Position numbers and translations under genes: made by a program
Assembly (NCBI GenBank): GCA_026397915.1
Contig: JAPLTX010000050.1
Coordinates: 1-64,000 of the forward strand
Length of the DNA: 64,000 bases
Direction: 5' to 3'
Origin: Verrucomicrobiota bacterium
Lineage (GTDB): Bacteria; Verrucomicrobiota; Verrucomicrobiia; CAIQCK01
The notes under the pieces: model-generated
What the model was told of the DNA's origin: nothing
Database searches by the model: none
What the model saw: only the letters and a program-made list of their open reading frames with translations
Shown: positions 1-8,245 of the stretch, piece by piece
Numbering within the stretch: the first letter of the stretch is position 1
Layout: each line of letters opens with the position of its first letter

Positions 1-555
1 GGTGCGCAGGCATTGTCCGCTCTCCAAGTCCCAAACCCGAAGAGCGCCGTCATCACTCCCGGACACCACGCGCCGATCGCCGGGCCTGCTGGCCGAATTC
101 CCGGACACCGCGCGCCGACCGTCGGCCGTCACGCTCACGCTCCAGACACTGGCACTGTGGCCTTCCAAGGTGCGCAGGCATTGTCCGCTCTCCAAGTCCC
201 AAACCCGAAGCGTCTTGTCCCAACTCCCAGACACCGCGCGCCGGCCGTCGGCCGTCACGCCCAGGCTGCTGACCGCGCTGCTGTGGCCTTTGAGGATGCG
301 CAGGCACGCTCCGCTTTCCAGGTCCCAGACCCGTAGTGTCTTGTCCCTACTCCCCGACACCGCGCGCCGGCCGTCGGCCGTCACGCTCACGCACTTGACA
401 TCGCTGCTATGGCCTTCGAGAGCGCGCAAACACGCCCCGCTTTCCAGGTCCCAAACCCGTAGCGTCTTGTCCCAACTCCCAGACACCGCGCGCCGGCCGT
501 CGGCCGTCACGCTCACGCTCTCGACACTGACACCATGTCCTTCGAGGGTGCGCCG
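1..555 (-). repeat. 126-bp tandem repeats encoding WD40 blades
   Basis: The coding sequence repeats with a 126-bp period (42 codons). Units are nearly identical at DNA level, for instance the segment encoding DGRRAVSGSWDKTLRVWDLE recurs. The leftmost visible unit carries a short extra piece (GDRRVVSGSDDG) that looks like an internal duplication. Such DNA-level identity suggests recent amplification or gene conversion of propeller blades. Confidence 0.8.
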
Positions 556-3408
556 CAAGGCGGGCTTCGGATTGTGACGGGCTGACGGCGGCCACTGCCG
601 CAACAGCAACGGCTCTCGCGCCTGGCCAATCGTCCGGGCCGCCGCGTCATGCACGGAGCCGCCCGGCGAGTGATTGAAAGCATGCTGCGCCACAAACCCC
701 GGCCGCTTGCCAAACCCGATGAGGGAATAGCACTCCGATTCCACGAAACCCGCAAACTCGCGCAAGCGGTCCAGTCGCGACGGATGTTCGATGATCCGCC
801 GACACTCCTCCTCGATCCGCCCGTCGCTCCACGGTTCCACCGACGGGATGTTTTCCAGCAGTGGTGGTGTCTGACCAGCGTTGCACCGGCGAGAATACTC
901 AATGATGTCCGCCGTCCAGAGGGCTGCGCGTTCCTGCCGCCGCCGTTCCTCCACGAGTTCCGGCTGAGCTTCAGGCAACGTTTTAAGCGCGAGCCGATAG
1001 TCGCCCTGCAACTCAAACACTTGGCCCAAAGGACATCGCGCCTCCACGAAGCGTAGGTCGCAAAGAGTGCCGCAAAGTTCGTCATCGAGTCGCGCACCGG
1101 CCAAGTGGAAGACCACTTCCAGAAATGGACGTGGGCTTTCGCCTTTCCATTGCTTGTCGCTTGTTGGATCGGACTTGCTGCGGAAGTAGTTGGCGAGTTC
1201 GTAGTGGAAGGATTGGAAGGCGCTGGGAGCGGGAGCGTCGCAGACAGGAGTGTCTGCGTTACCGAGGTAACGCTCACGCACCGCCTTGAACAGGTTGCGA
1301 TGGTAGAAGTCCACCAGCGTGCCGCGATATTGGAGATAGGGACGGAGTTGGCGGAGAACGGGGAAGAAGTCGGATGTGGAGTGATGGAGTGGTGGAGTAT
1401 TGGAGTCTTGTAAAGGCGATTGCGGAGTGCGGAGTGCGGAATGCGGAATGGCGGATGTTGATGGTTGGCCGCTGAGCAGTTCTTGCAGTTCCTGCTCGGA
1501 CAGTCCGATGCGGGCGCAGGCTAGGAGGCTGAGGAGGCGGCGGACGAGGGTTGGATCAAACTCTTCCTCCAGCCGCTCGATGACTTGTTGGAAGATGGCC
1601 GACAGTGTGTCGCCTTCGCGCGGAAAGGCGCGGATGCGGTCGTTGAGGCGCTCGAACGAGCCGAAGCCGCGCAACTCCTCCAGCGCCACCAACAGGAACA
1701 ACGGGTTACGCGTGGCGGGATTCTCCAGCAGCAGGGCGATCTGCGCGTCATCGAGCGTCTTGGCCGACAACGACGGGACCGCCCGGACGATCTCCAGCCG
1801 TTCCGCATCCGTCAGCGGCTCCACCTGGAGGCGGATGTGGGGACGATGCTGGAAAGCCGACAAGACTGATGGCTGGCGCGCAGAATTTGATTGAACAGGG
1901 AAGGCGCGAGGACGCGAAGGCTCTGCGGAACTTCCCGACTTCCCGTCTTCCCTGTTAATCTCCTCCGCCTCCGCCGCTCTCCCCTTACCTCTTACCTCTT
2001 CCCGCTCTTCCTCAATGCAGCTCAGCACCATCTTCACGTTTGGCGGCAGTTGCCACGGCAGCCAATGGAGCGCCTGAGCGTTGTCGGTCTCATCCAACTG
2101 GTTCAGCGCGTCAATGACGATGACCACGCGGACGTCCGCCGGCACCCGCTTGAGGAAATCTTGGAAGGTGGAGACCAGCTTGTTGGTTTCCTCCAGCACT
2201 TCGGCAGGAATGGTTTCCGGTTGCTGTCCTTCGCGTGTGCGCTGGTCGGTGTAGCCGAACTTGTTTCGCAAGGTCAGACAGAACCGCCGCAACATCTGGC
2301 GCAGGCTGGTGGAGTTTGGGCTAGCGCCGACAAAATGCGGAATGCGGAGTGCGGAATGCGGAATGGTGGACTCGGATTGCAGAGATTGAACGAAGCGAGC
2401 GAGGACAGCGGACTTCCCCGTGCCCGATGGGCCTGTCACCAGCAGCGGTTTGGTATCGTCGCTGTTGGCGTAGGCGAGCAACTGTTGCTGGATGCTCTCG
2501 CGGCCCACATACACCCGCAGGCGCGATTCCATGAACCGCTCGTGGTAGTCCGCTTCCTCGGCCAGCGGATCGGTTGCGGCGGCTGCCTCGGCGGGCGGTT
2601 TCTCCGGCAGTTTCAGTTCGGCTTGGATGGCTTGCCAGAGTTGATCGTGAACGCGCTGGCCGAACGCCTCCAAGCCAGCCAGATAAACCACGCCCTCTTT
2701 GTTGACGACTTCCAGCAGCCGGCCGCTGAGACGGGCGTATTCGGCCGGGCCTACGATGCCGCCGGGCGCGAGCTGCTCCAGCGTCCGCCGCGCCGTTTCG
2801 TCCAGCGCCGCTGCCGCCAAGCGACGGTTGATCCGCAAGCCGCGATAGTGACACGGGTAGTTCTCCACCGGCGGCACCGGCAGCCGGGCGGCGCGGATGT
2901 CTTGTTTCAACCGTTCCAGATTCTGCGCGGACTCGGCATCCTCGGCCTCGACTTCGGCGCGCTTGGGCGGCGGCACGTCGTGTTTGAAGGCCGGGTCGCG
3001 GAAGAAGAAGAAGGCGTGGTCGTGCATCCGCGGCTGGCGCAGCACGCCGTGGAGGATTTCCAGCTCGGTGATGCTCTTGTCGGTGTAATGCTGCACCCAG
3101 CCGTAGCGGGAGAGGGCCTCCTGGTTGAAGCGTTTGGGCACGTAGCCGTAGCGTTCGCCCAGCAAGCCGATGAAGAACGGCCGGCAGTCTTCGATCTGCT
3201 CCAAACAGAGGTCGAGGGCGAGGTCGTTGTCGGATTGTTCCTGGGTGACGCCCCAGCGCAGGTCAATGTCCACGAGGTGGACGCGATATTTGGCCAACTG
3301 CTCGCGCAACGCCGGGAAGACGGTCTTGACCAGATGGTCGCGCTCCGCGTGCATGTCGCGGAAGGTGCTGCTGATGAAGACGCGGGCGGTTTGCCAGGTG
3401 GTGGACAT
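1..3408 (-). CDS. STAND-like NTPase: DUF4062 + P-loop NTPase + WD40 repeats (3' end outside window)
   Basis: The frame is open from an ATG at 3408 to the left edge (1,136 codons, no stop), so the gene is partial. Residues about 6-95 match the DUF4062 pattern (ARVFISSTFRDMHAERD). A Walker A (GPSGTGKS, residues 326-333) and a Walker B (VVIVIDALNQLD, Asp about 433) mark a NACHT/AAA-type NTPase. From about residue 950 there are four WD40 repeats ending in WDLESG. This is the architecture of large signal-transduction ATPases that switch on ligand binding, some of which are antiphage or cell-death sensors; the role here is inference. Two stretches (about residues 346-358 and 650-680) are encoded by octamer-like simple repeats and look like in-frame insertions. 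Its start lies 174 bp from the divergent GH116 gene. No effector domain is visible beyond DUF4062. Confidence 0.85.
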   Translation of the reverse strand, partial: MSTTWQTARVFISSTFRDMHAERDHLVKTVFPALREQLAKYRVHLVDIDLRWGVTQEQSDNDLALDLCLEQIEDCRPFFIGLLGERYGYVPKRFNQEALSRYGWVQHYTDKSITELEILHGVLRQPRMHDHAFFFFRDPAFKHDVPPPKRAEVEAEDAESAQNLERLKQDIRAARLPVPPVENYPCHYRGLRINRRLAAAALDETARRTLEQLAPGGIVGPAEYARLSGRLLEVVNKEGVVYLAGLEAFGQRVHDQLWQAIQAELKLPEKPPAEAAAATDPLAEEADYHERFMESRLRVYVGRESIQQQLLAYANSDDTKPLLVTGPSGTGKSAVLARFVQSLQSESTIPHSALRIPHFVGASPNSTSLRQMLRRFCLTLRNKFGYTDQRTREGQQPETIPAEVLEETNKLVSTFQDFLKRVPADVRVVIVIDALNQLDETDNAQALHWLPWQLPPNVKMVLSCIEEEREEVRGKGRAAEAEEINREDGKSGSSAEPSRPRAFPVQSNSARQPSVLSAFQHRPHIRLQVEPLTDAERLEIVRAVPSLSAKTLDDAQIALLLENPATRNPLFLLVALEELRGFGSFERLNDRIRAFPREGDTLSAIFQQVIERLEEEFDPTLVRRLLSLLACARIGLSEQELQELLSGQPSTSAIPHSALRTPQSPLQDSNTPPLHHSTSDFFPVLRQLRPYLQYRGTLVDFYHRNLFKAVRERYLGNADTPVCDAPAPSAFQSFHYELANYFRSKSDPTSDKQWKGESPRPFLEVVFHLAGARLDDELCGTLCDLRFVEARCPLGQVFELQGDYRLALKTLPEAQPELVEERRRQERAALWTADIIEYSRRCNAGQTPPLLENIPSVEPWSDGRIEEECRRIIEHPSRLDRLREFAGFVESECYSLIGFGKRPGFVAQHAFNHSPGGSVHDAAARTIGQAREPLLLRQWPPSARHNPKPALRRTLEGHGVSVESVSVTADGRRAVSGSWDKTLRVWDLESGACLRALEGHSSDVKCVSVTADGRRAVSGSRDKTLRVWDLESGACLRILKGHSSAVSSLGVTADGRRAVSGSWDKTLRVWDLESGQCLRTLEGHSASVWSVSVTADGRRAVSGNSASRPGDRRVVSGSDDGALRVWDLESGQCLRT
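1378..1454. repeat. Octamer-like simple repeats inside the NTPase gene
   Basis: Plus-strand sequence shows degenerate GGAGTGNT-type units (1378-1407) followed by GCGGAGT/GCGGAAT units (1423-1454). They stay in frame and encode a low-complexity stretch (SAIPHSALRTPQ, then SNTPPLHHSTSD). The same unit types occur between genes elsewhere in the window. Confidence 0.7.
2336..2369. repeat. GCGGAATG/GCGGAGTG simple repeat inside the NTPase gene
   Basis: Four to five copies of TGCGGAAT/TGCGGAGT sit just downstream of the Walker A codons and encode STIPHSALRIPHF. The near-identical peptide IPHSALR appears again at the second repeat site in the same gene. Confidence 0.7.
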
Positions 3409-3474
3409 GGTTTCCTCTCAGCGGCAGGCTAGGTGGACACATACGGAAGTTCAAGACCATAACGGAGCAGGAGT

Positions 3475-3495
3475 TTTGAAACGCTGCGTTTCAAA
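3475..3495. promoter_or_regulatory. Palindrome between divergent genes
   Basis: TTTGAAACG-CTG-CGTTTCAAA is a perfect inverted repeat with 9-bp arms. It lies between the starts of the NTPase gene (3408, minus) and the GH116 gene (3583, plus). The position suits an operator shared by both promoters; the regulator is unknown. Confidence 0.35.
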
Positions 3496-3582
3496 CTGAC
3501 CTGCTACTCGCGAGAAGCTCGCCTTGACTATGCGCATGGATTCGGCACCATGCGCTCAATTCAGACGAGCAAGGAGAACACC

Positions 3583-6500
3583 ATGCCTGACGAGAATTGC
3601 TGTTGTGGCGGTCGCTGCCGGCCGCCGTTGCCACCCGAACTCACCCGCCGCAAGTTCCTCCATACCGTCGCTGTCGGCACCGCCGGGATTGCCGCCGGCA
3701 ACGAACTGCTTCGCGCGCAGGCGGCCGCCATCCCGCCCGCCGCTGCGCTTACCACGCCCAAGCTGCCGAAGTCGTGGCGTTATCCGCTGACGCCGCCGCG
3801 CGTTTATCGCGGCGCTAACCTCGAAGCTGTCTCGATGCCCATCGGCGGCATTGGCACCGGCACCGTCTGGCTCGACGGCCAGGGGCGGCTCGGTGTCTGG
3901 CAGATTTTCAACAACCTCAGCGAGACGCGCGTGCCCGACAGCTTCTTCGCCGTGCGCGTCAAGAGCGGCGACAAGCCGGCGATGTTGCGCGTGCTCCAGA
4001 CCGTGCCGGAAGAACCGCTCACGCCGGTCGCGTCGCTGACCTACGAGGGCGGCTATCCCATCGCGCGGCTCGACTTCAGCGATCCCGCGCTGCCCGTTGC
4101 GCTGCGGCTGGAAGCTTTCAATCCGCTCATCCCAACCGACACCGCCAACTCCTCAATCCCGTGCGCCATCTTCCGCTTCACAGCCCGCAACACCAGCTCG
4201 ACGCCCGTCGAGCTTTCGCTCATCGGCGCGTGCCAGAATGCCATCGGCAGCAACGGCAGCGGCACTATCAAAGGCGTCAAGTTTTCCGGCTACGGCCGCA
4301 ACCGCAACCGCGCCGTGCGCGAGGCGGGCATGACGGCCATCGCGATGGAGAAGGCGGCGGAGCCGGTTCCGACCTGCCCCGTGAAAGTGCGCGGTCGCAC
4401 CGGCGAGGTCGTGCCGGGGCCGGAGATGTTCTTCTTCTCGGAGCTGCCGGCGCTCTCGCCGCCCGCCGCTGAAACGCTCGTGCGCATCGCCAAGACCGGC
4501 GGCGTGGCCATCGCCAGCGCGGTGTCGCCGTCGTTCTTCGCCAACCTCGCCGCGTTGCGCGGAAACCCGAAGGAGATGAAGAAGCTGTTTACGGTGTTCG
4601 AGGATTTCGAGAAGCCGAACTACGACGGCTGGACCGTCACCGGCGAGGCGTTCGGCAAAGCCCCGTCCACCGGCACGCACGCCGGCCAGCAGAGAGTCAG
4701 CGGTTTCGCCGGCAAGCGGCTCGTCAACACATTCCTGCCAAACGACAAACCGCAAGGCACGCTCACCTCGAAGAAGTTCACCATCGAGAAGCGCTACATC
4801 GGCTTCCTCATCGGCGGCGGCGGTCACAAGGGCGAGACGTGCATGAACCTGCGCGTCGGCGGCAAGGTCGTCCGCACTGCCACCGGCAAGAACCGCGAGC
4901 AGCTTGAGCCTGCGAGCTGGGACGTGGCTGAGTTCAAGGGAAGGGAAGCTGTCATCGAAATCGTGGACCGCCACTCCGGCGGCTGGGGCCACATCAACGT
5001 GGACCAGATCGTGTTCTCCGACATCACGCCCGACGCCATCCTCACGCTCGGCTCGCCTGTCCGTGCCGCCGCCAACGCCATCACCCTGCCCTTCTCTGCC
5101 GCCGGCAGCGCCAAGCTCGACGCGGAGTTCCCCGCGACGTTGAAGGATGTGACCGAGCCGTGGAACGTCACGAGCTACACTCGACTGCAAGGTTTCCGCG
5201 ACGGCGAAAAAGGCTGCCGCGCGCTCGTCACCGCTCCGAACGGCAATCCGCTGTTGATCTCCTGCCCGCTCGGCAAAGGCCGCGTCATCTTCGCGCTCGC
5301 GAAGAACCTGCCGTGGAGTTGGGCCGCCGCATTGCTCGCATCAGCGCGGGGCGAACCGCTCAAAAACGGCGAGCGTCTCATTCCCTGCTCGCCCGGCTGG
5401 GGCACGATGACGCTGGCGGCGCTCGATGACAATGCCATCGCCACACCGCGCTGGACTTCGCGCGAGGAAATCATCAACGGTCTCAAGCCCGGCGACGACT
5501 CCGACGAGAGCGTGGCAGGCGAGACATTCAACGCCGCGCTCAGCGTGCCGCTCAAGCTGCAACCCGGCGAGGAACGCACGGCGACGTTCGTGCTGGCGTG
5601 GCATTTTCCAAACGTCGAGCGGTTCCACCACGAGGGCAACCTTTACGCCCGACGCTGGCCCGACGCGCTGGCCGTCGCGCGCCACGTCGCCGCCAACGCC
5701 GACGCGCTCTGGCAACGCACGCGGCTCTATCACGAGACGCTTTACCAGTCGAACCTGCCGGAGGAGTTCCTCGACGCGATGACGTCGCAATCGGTCATCT
5801 TCCGCGGACCGACCTGCTGGTGGTCGGAGGACGGCTACTTCGCTGGCTTCGAGGGTTGTTACGGCTGTTGTCCGCTCAACTGCACCCACGTCTGGAATTA
5901 CGCGCAGTCCCACGCGCGACTGTTCCCGGAGGTCGGCCGCAACCTGCGCGTCTCCAACTTCATCACCTACCTCCACCCCGACGGCGAGACCTCGCACCGC
6001 GAGCACGGGCCGCACAACGCGTTTGCCGACGGCCACTGCGCCGTGATCGTCGCCGCGCTGCGCGAGCATCAGCTAAGCCCGGACGAGAAGTTTCTGAAAC
6101 AAATCTGGCCCGGCCTGAAGAAAGCCACCGACTGGATGATCGAGAAGTATGATGCCGACCACGACGGCGTGCCCGCCGGCCAACAGTGGAACACCTACGA
6201 CACCGCCGTCACCGGCGCGAACACGTTCATCGGCTCACAGTATCTCGCTGCGCTCGCCGCCGCCGAGAAGCTGGCGCTCGTGATGAAAGACGCCGAGGCC
6301 GCCTCGCGCTGGCGGGCGGTGCGCGAAGCTGGCACGAAGAACCAGGACGCGAAGCTTTGGAATGGCGAATACTACATCCAGATTCCGGAGACGCCGCCGG
6401 GCCGCGACTACAACAACGGTTGCGCGAGCGACCAGTTGCTCGGCCAATGGTGGGCACACCAGCTTGGCCTCGGCTATCTCTATCCGCCGGAGCGCGTGCG

Positions 6501-7227
6501 CAAGGCAGCCGACGCCATCATGCGCCACAACTTCCGGGAGAAGTTCGCCGGCTTCAAACAAGACCCGCGCCGCTACATCCCCGACGACGAAGGCGGCCTG
6601 CTGATTTGCACGTGGCCGCACAACGACCGGCCGAAACCGTTCATGCTTTACTCCGACGAAGTCTGGACAGGCATTGAATACTCCACCGCCGGGCTGATGG
6701 TGTTCGAGGGCGAGATCGAAGCCGCGCGCCGCATCGTGAAGATGGCGCGCAGCCGTTACGACGGCCGCAAACGCGACGGCCTGAACTCCGGCCCCGGCGG
6801 CAATCCGTTCAACGAGCTGGAGTGCGGGAAGTTTTACGCGCGGGCGCTGAGTTCGTGGTCGTTGCTGATCGCGAGCCAGGGTCAGATTCTCGACGGCCCC
6901 AAAGGCGTGCTGGGCTTCAGACCGCGCTGGCAGCCGGCGGACCACCGCTCGTTCTTCACCGCTTCCGAAGGCTGGGGATTGTTCATCCAGAAACACAAAG
7001 GCGACTTTCAGCACGAGCGCATCGAGTTACGCCACGGCAAACTCCGGCTTCAGGAACTGGTGTTCGAGATTCCGTCAATGGCAAAGGGGCCAATCGCGAA
7101 GGTTACTGTCAGCGACCGTGCCATCCCTGCGTCGCTGAAACGTGACGGCACTGAGGTTCGGCTGGCTCTCGCGGAGACAGTGTGCGTGGCGGAAGGCGAA
7201 ACGGTGGAGGTCGCGCTACGCTGGTAG
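3583..7227 (+). CDS. Tat-exported GH116 family glycosidase (GBA2-like)
   Basis: A 1,214-residue protein; the ATG at 3583 is preferred over the upstream ATG at 3550 because AAGGAG lies 6 bp before it. The N-terminus has a Cys-rich segment and a twin-arginine signal (TRRKFLHTVAVG), so export through Tat is expected. The catalytic half matches glycoside hydrolase family 116 (beta-glucosidase/glucosylceramidase type): FAGFEGC (Glu about 757) fits the nucleophile region and CASDQLLGQWW (Asp about 950) the acid/base region. Residues about 338-480 form an inserted beta-sandwich-like segment (WTVTGEAFG, GGWGHINVDQI) like the accessory domain of GH32-type enzymes, between the GH116 N-terminal and catalytic parts. 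The exact substrate cannot be read from sequence. Confidence 0.85.
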   Translation: MPDENCCCGGRCRPPLPPELTRRKFLHTVAVGTAGIAAGNELLRAQAAAIPPAAALTTPKLPKSWRYPLTPPRVYRGANLEAVSMPIGGIGTGTVWLDGQGRLGVWQIFNNLSETRVPDSFFAVRVKSGDKPAMLRVLQTVPEEPLTPVASLTYEGGYPIARLDFSDPALPVALRLEAFNPLIPTDTANSSIPCAIFRFTARNTSSTPVELSLIGACQNAIGSNGSGTIKGVKFSGYGRNRNRAVREAGMTAIAMEKAAEPVPTCPVKVRGRTGEVVPGPEMFFFSELPALSPPAAETLVRIAKTGGVAIASAVSPSFFANLAALRGNPKEMKKLFTVFEDFEKPNYDGWTVTGEAFGKAPSTGTHAGQQRVSGFAGKRLVNTFLPNDKPQGTLTSKKFTIEKRYIGFLIGGGGHKGETCMNLRVGGKVVRTATGKNREQLEPASWDVAEFKGREAVIEIVDRHSGGWGHINVDQIVFSDITPDAILTLGSPVRAAANAITLPFSAAGSAKLDAEFPATLKDVTEPWNVTSYTRLQGFRDGEKGCRALVTAPNGNPLLISCPLGKGRVIFALAKNLPWSWAAALLASARGEPLKNGERLIPCSPGWGTMTLAALDDNAIATPRWTSREEIINGLKPGDDSDESVAGETFNAALSVPLKLQPGEERTATFVLAWHFPNVERFHHEGNLYARRWPDALAVARHVAANADALWQRTRLYHETLYQSNLPEEFLDAMTSQSVIFRGPTCWWSEDGYFAGFEGCYGCCPLNCTHVWNYAQSHARLFPEVGRNLRVSNFITYLHPDGETSHREHGPHNAFADGHCAVIVAALREHQLSPDEKFLKQIWPGLKKATDWMIEKYDADHDGVPAGQQWNTYDTAVTGANTFIGSQYLAALAAAEKLALVMKDAEAASRWRAVREAGTKNQDAKLWNGEYYIQIPETPPGRDYNNGCASDQLLGQWWAHQLGLGYLYPPERVRKAADAIMRHNFREKFAGFKQDPRRYIPDDEGGLLICTWPHNDRPKPFMLYSDEVWTGIEYSTAGLMVFEGEIEAARRIVKMARSRYDGRKRDGLNSGPGGNPFNELECGKFYARALSSWSLLIASQGQILDGPKGVLGFRPRWQPADHRSFFTASEGWGLFIQKHKGDFQHERIELRHGKLRLQELVFEIPSMAKGPIAKVTVSDRAIPASLKRDGTEVRLALAETVCVAEGETVEVALRW

Positions 7228-8190
7228 CGGCTCTTCCGTCTCCACCCAACGGAACACCTGTTGTTCTCCGTCGAGACCTTTGAGCCGGTAGCGGCCAACC
7301 GATTCTGTTTGTTGCTGTCGCACGGGGTCGAGCTTCGACCGGAACCGTTCGGACATGACGACAAGTTGTCGAATGCCGGCGACCGTCTGAGCCGGCACCA
7401 GTTCCGGCCCGGCGTGACGCACCTTTTCCAGCGCGAACACACCATACACATCCTGACCGGTGCGCTCGCCGGTGGGCGACAAACTGGCCGACCCCCAGTG
7501 CAACGCAACGGACAGAGGCGGCACCGGGTTGTGCCGCGCAACCAGACGAGGGCCGAGATCGAGAGCGGCTTTCAAAGCCGCCTCGGCTTTGCCGAAGCAC
7601 GCGAGGAAACCGTCGCCAGCGCACTGGAGGAATGGTTCCGGTTCGGCGCGCAGCGCGTGCTGGAGAATTTTGCCCATCGTTACGATCATCGCGGCGAACT
7701 GCGCCTCGTTTTGCTTCACGAGTTGAGTGGAGCCGATGACATCCACCACCATGAAGGCTTCCGAACGCCGTTCAAACACTGCTTTCGCCGGAATCACAAT
7801 GCTGCCGCTGCCGCAAAACGTGGCTTGTTCGCATTGGGTTTCGCTGGCGTTGTCGGTTTGTTCCGGAGCCACGAGCAACCGGCTCTGGCCAACCGTCACT
7901 TGCGCGGGCAGCGTGAGCGACACCGTGCCCTGCACGCGCTTGCCGTTGAGGTAGGTGCCGTTGCTGCTGTTGAGGTCCTTGAGTTGAAACGTTCCTCCCA
8001 CTACGCTGATGGCGCAGTGGTGCCGCGAAACCGCGGCATCATGGGGCAAACTCAGGTGATTGTCCTTGTCGCGACCGATGGAAAAACAGTTTTCGCAGAT
8101 CGGCAGACGGATGGCATTGACCGCTCGTTGTGTCACTGAACCCAACAGGGTGACCGAGGCCAGCGGTTTTGTCGCGTCAGCGGTTGTCAT
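7216..8190 (-). CDS. FHA domain + class III nucleotide cyclase-like protein
   Basis: Residues about 10-110 form an FHA phosphopeptide-binding domain (SIGRDKDNHLSLP, SRHHC, LNSSNGTYLNGKRV). The rest is a class III adenylate/guanylate cyclase homology domain: VDVIGST and GDGFLACF keep the two metal-binding Asp residues. The segment where active cyclases have the transition-state Asn and Arg reads GVFALEKVRHA, so both seem replaced and activity is doubtful. ATG at 8190 is used; GTG at 8205 is an alternative. The 3' end overlaps the convergent GH116 gene by 12 bp. Probably a cytosolic signalling protein linked to Ser/Thr kinases. Confidence 0.8.
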   Translation of the reverse strand: MTTADATKPLASVTLLGSVTQRAVNAIRLPICENCFSIGRDKDNHLSLPHDAAVSRHHCAISVVGGTFQLKDLNSSNGTYLNGKRVQGTVSLTLPAQVTVGQSRLLVAPEQTDNASETQCEQATFCGSGSIVIPAKAVFERRSEAFMVVDVIGSTQLVKQNEAQFAAMIVTMGKILQHALRAEPEPFLQCAGDGFLACFGKAEAALKAALDLGPRLVARHNPVPPLSVALHWGSASLSPTGERTGQDVYGVFALEKVRHAGPELVPAQTVAGIRQLVVMSERFRSKLDPVRQQQTESVGRYRLKGLDGEQQVFRWVETEEPLPA

Positions 8191-8245
8191 ACTCCTCGCT
8201 GCCACCTCATTGCCATATCCCCATCAATTACCATCTGTCGTTCCT

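Noticed and set aside
1891..3432. Open frame of 513 codons on the plus strand
   Set aside because: Antisense to the DUF4062-NTPase gene, which has Walker motifs and WD40 repeats on the minus strand.
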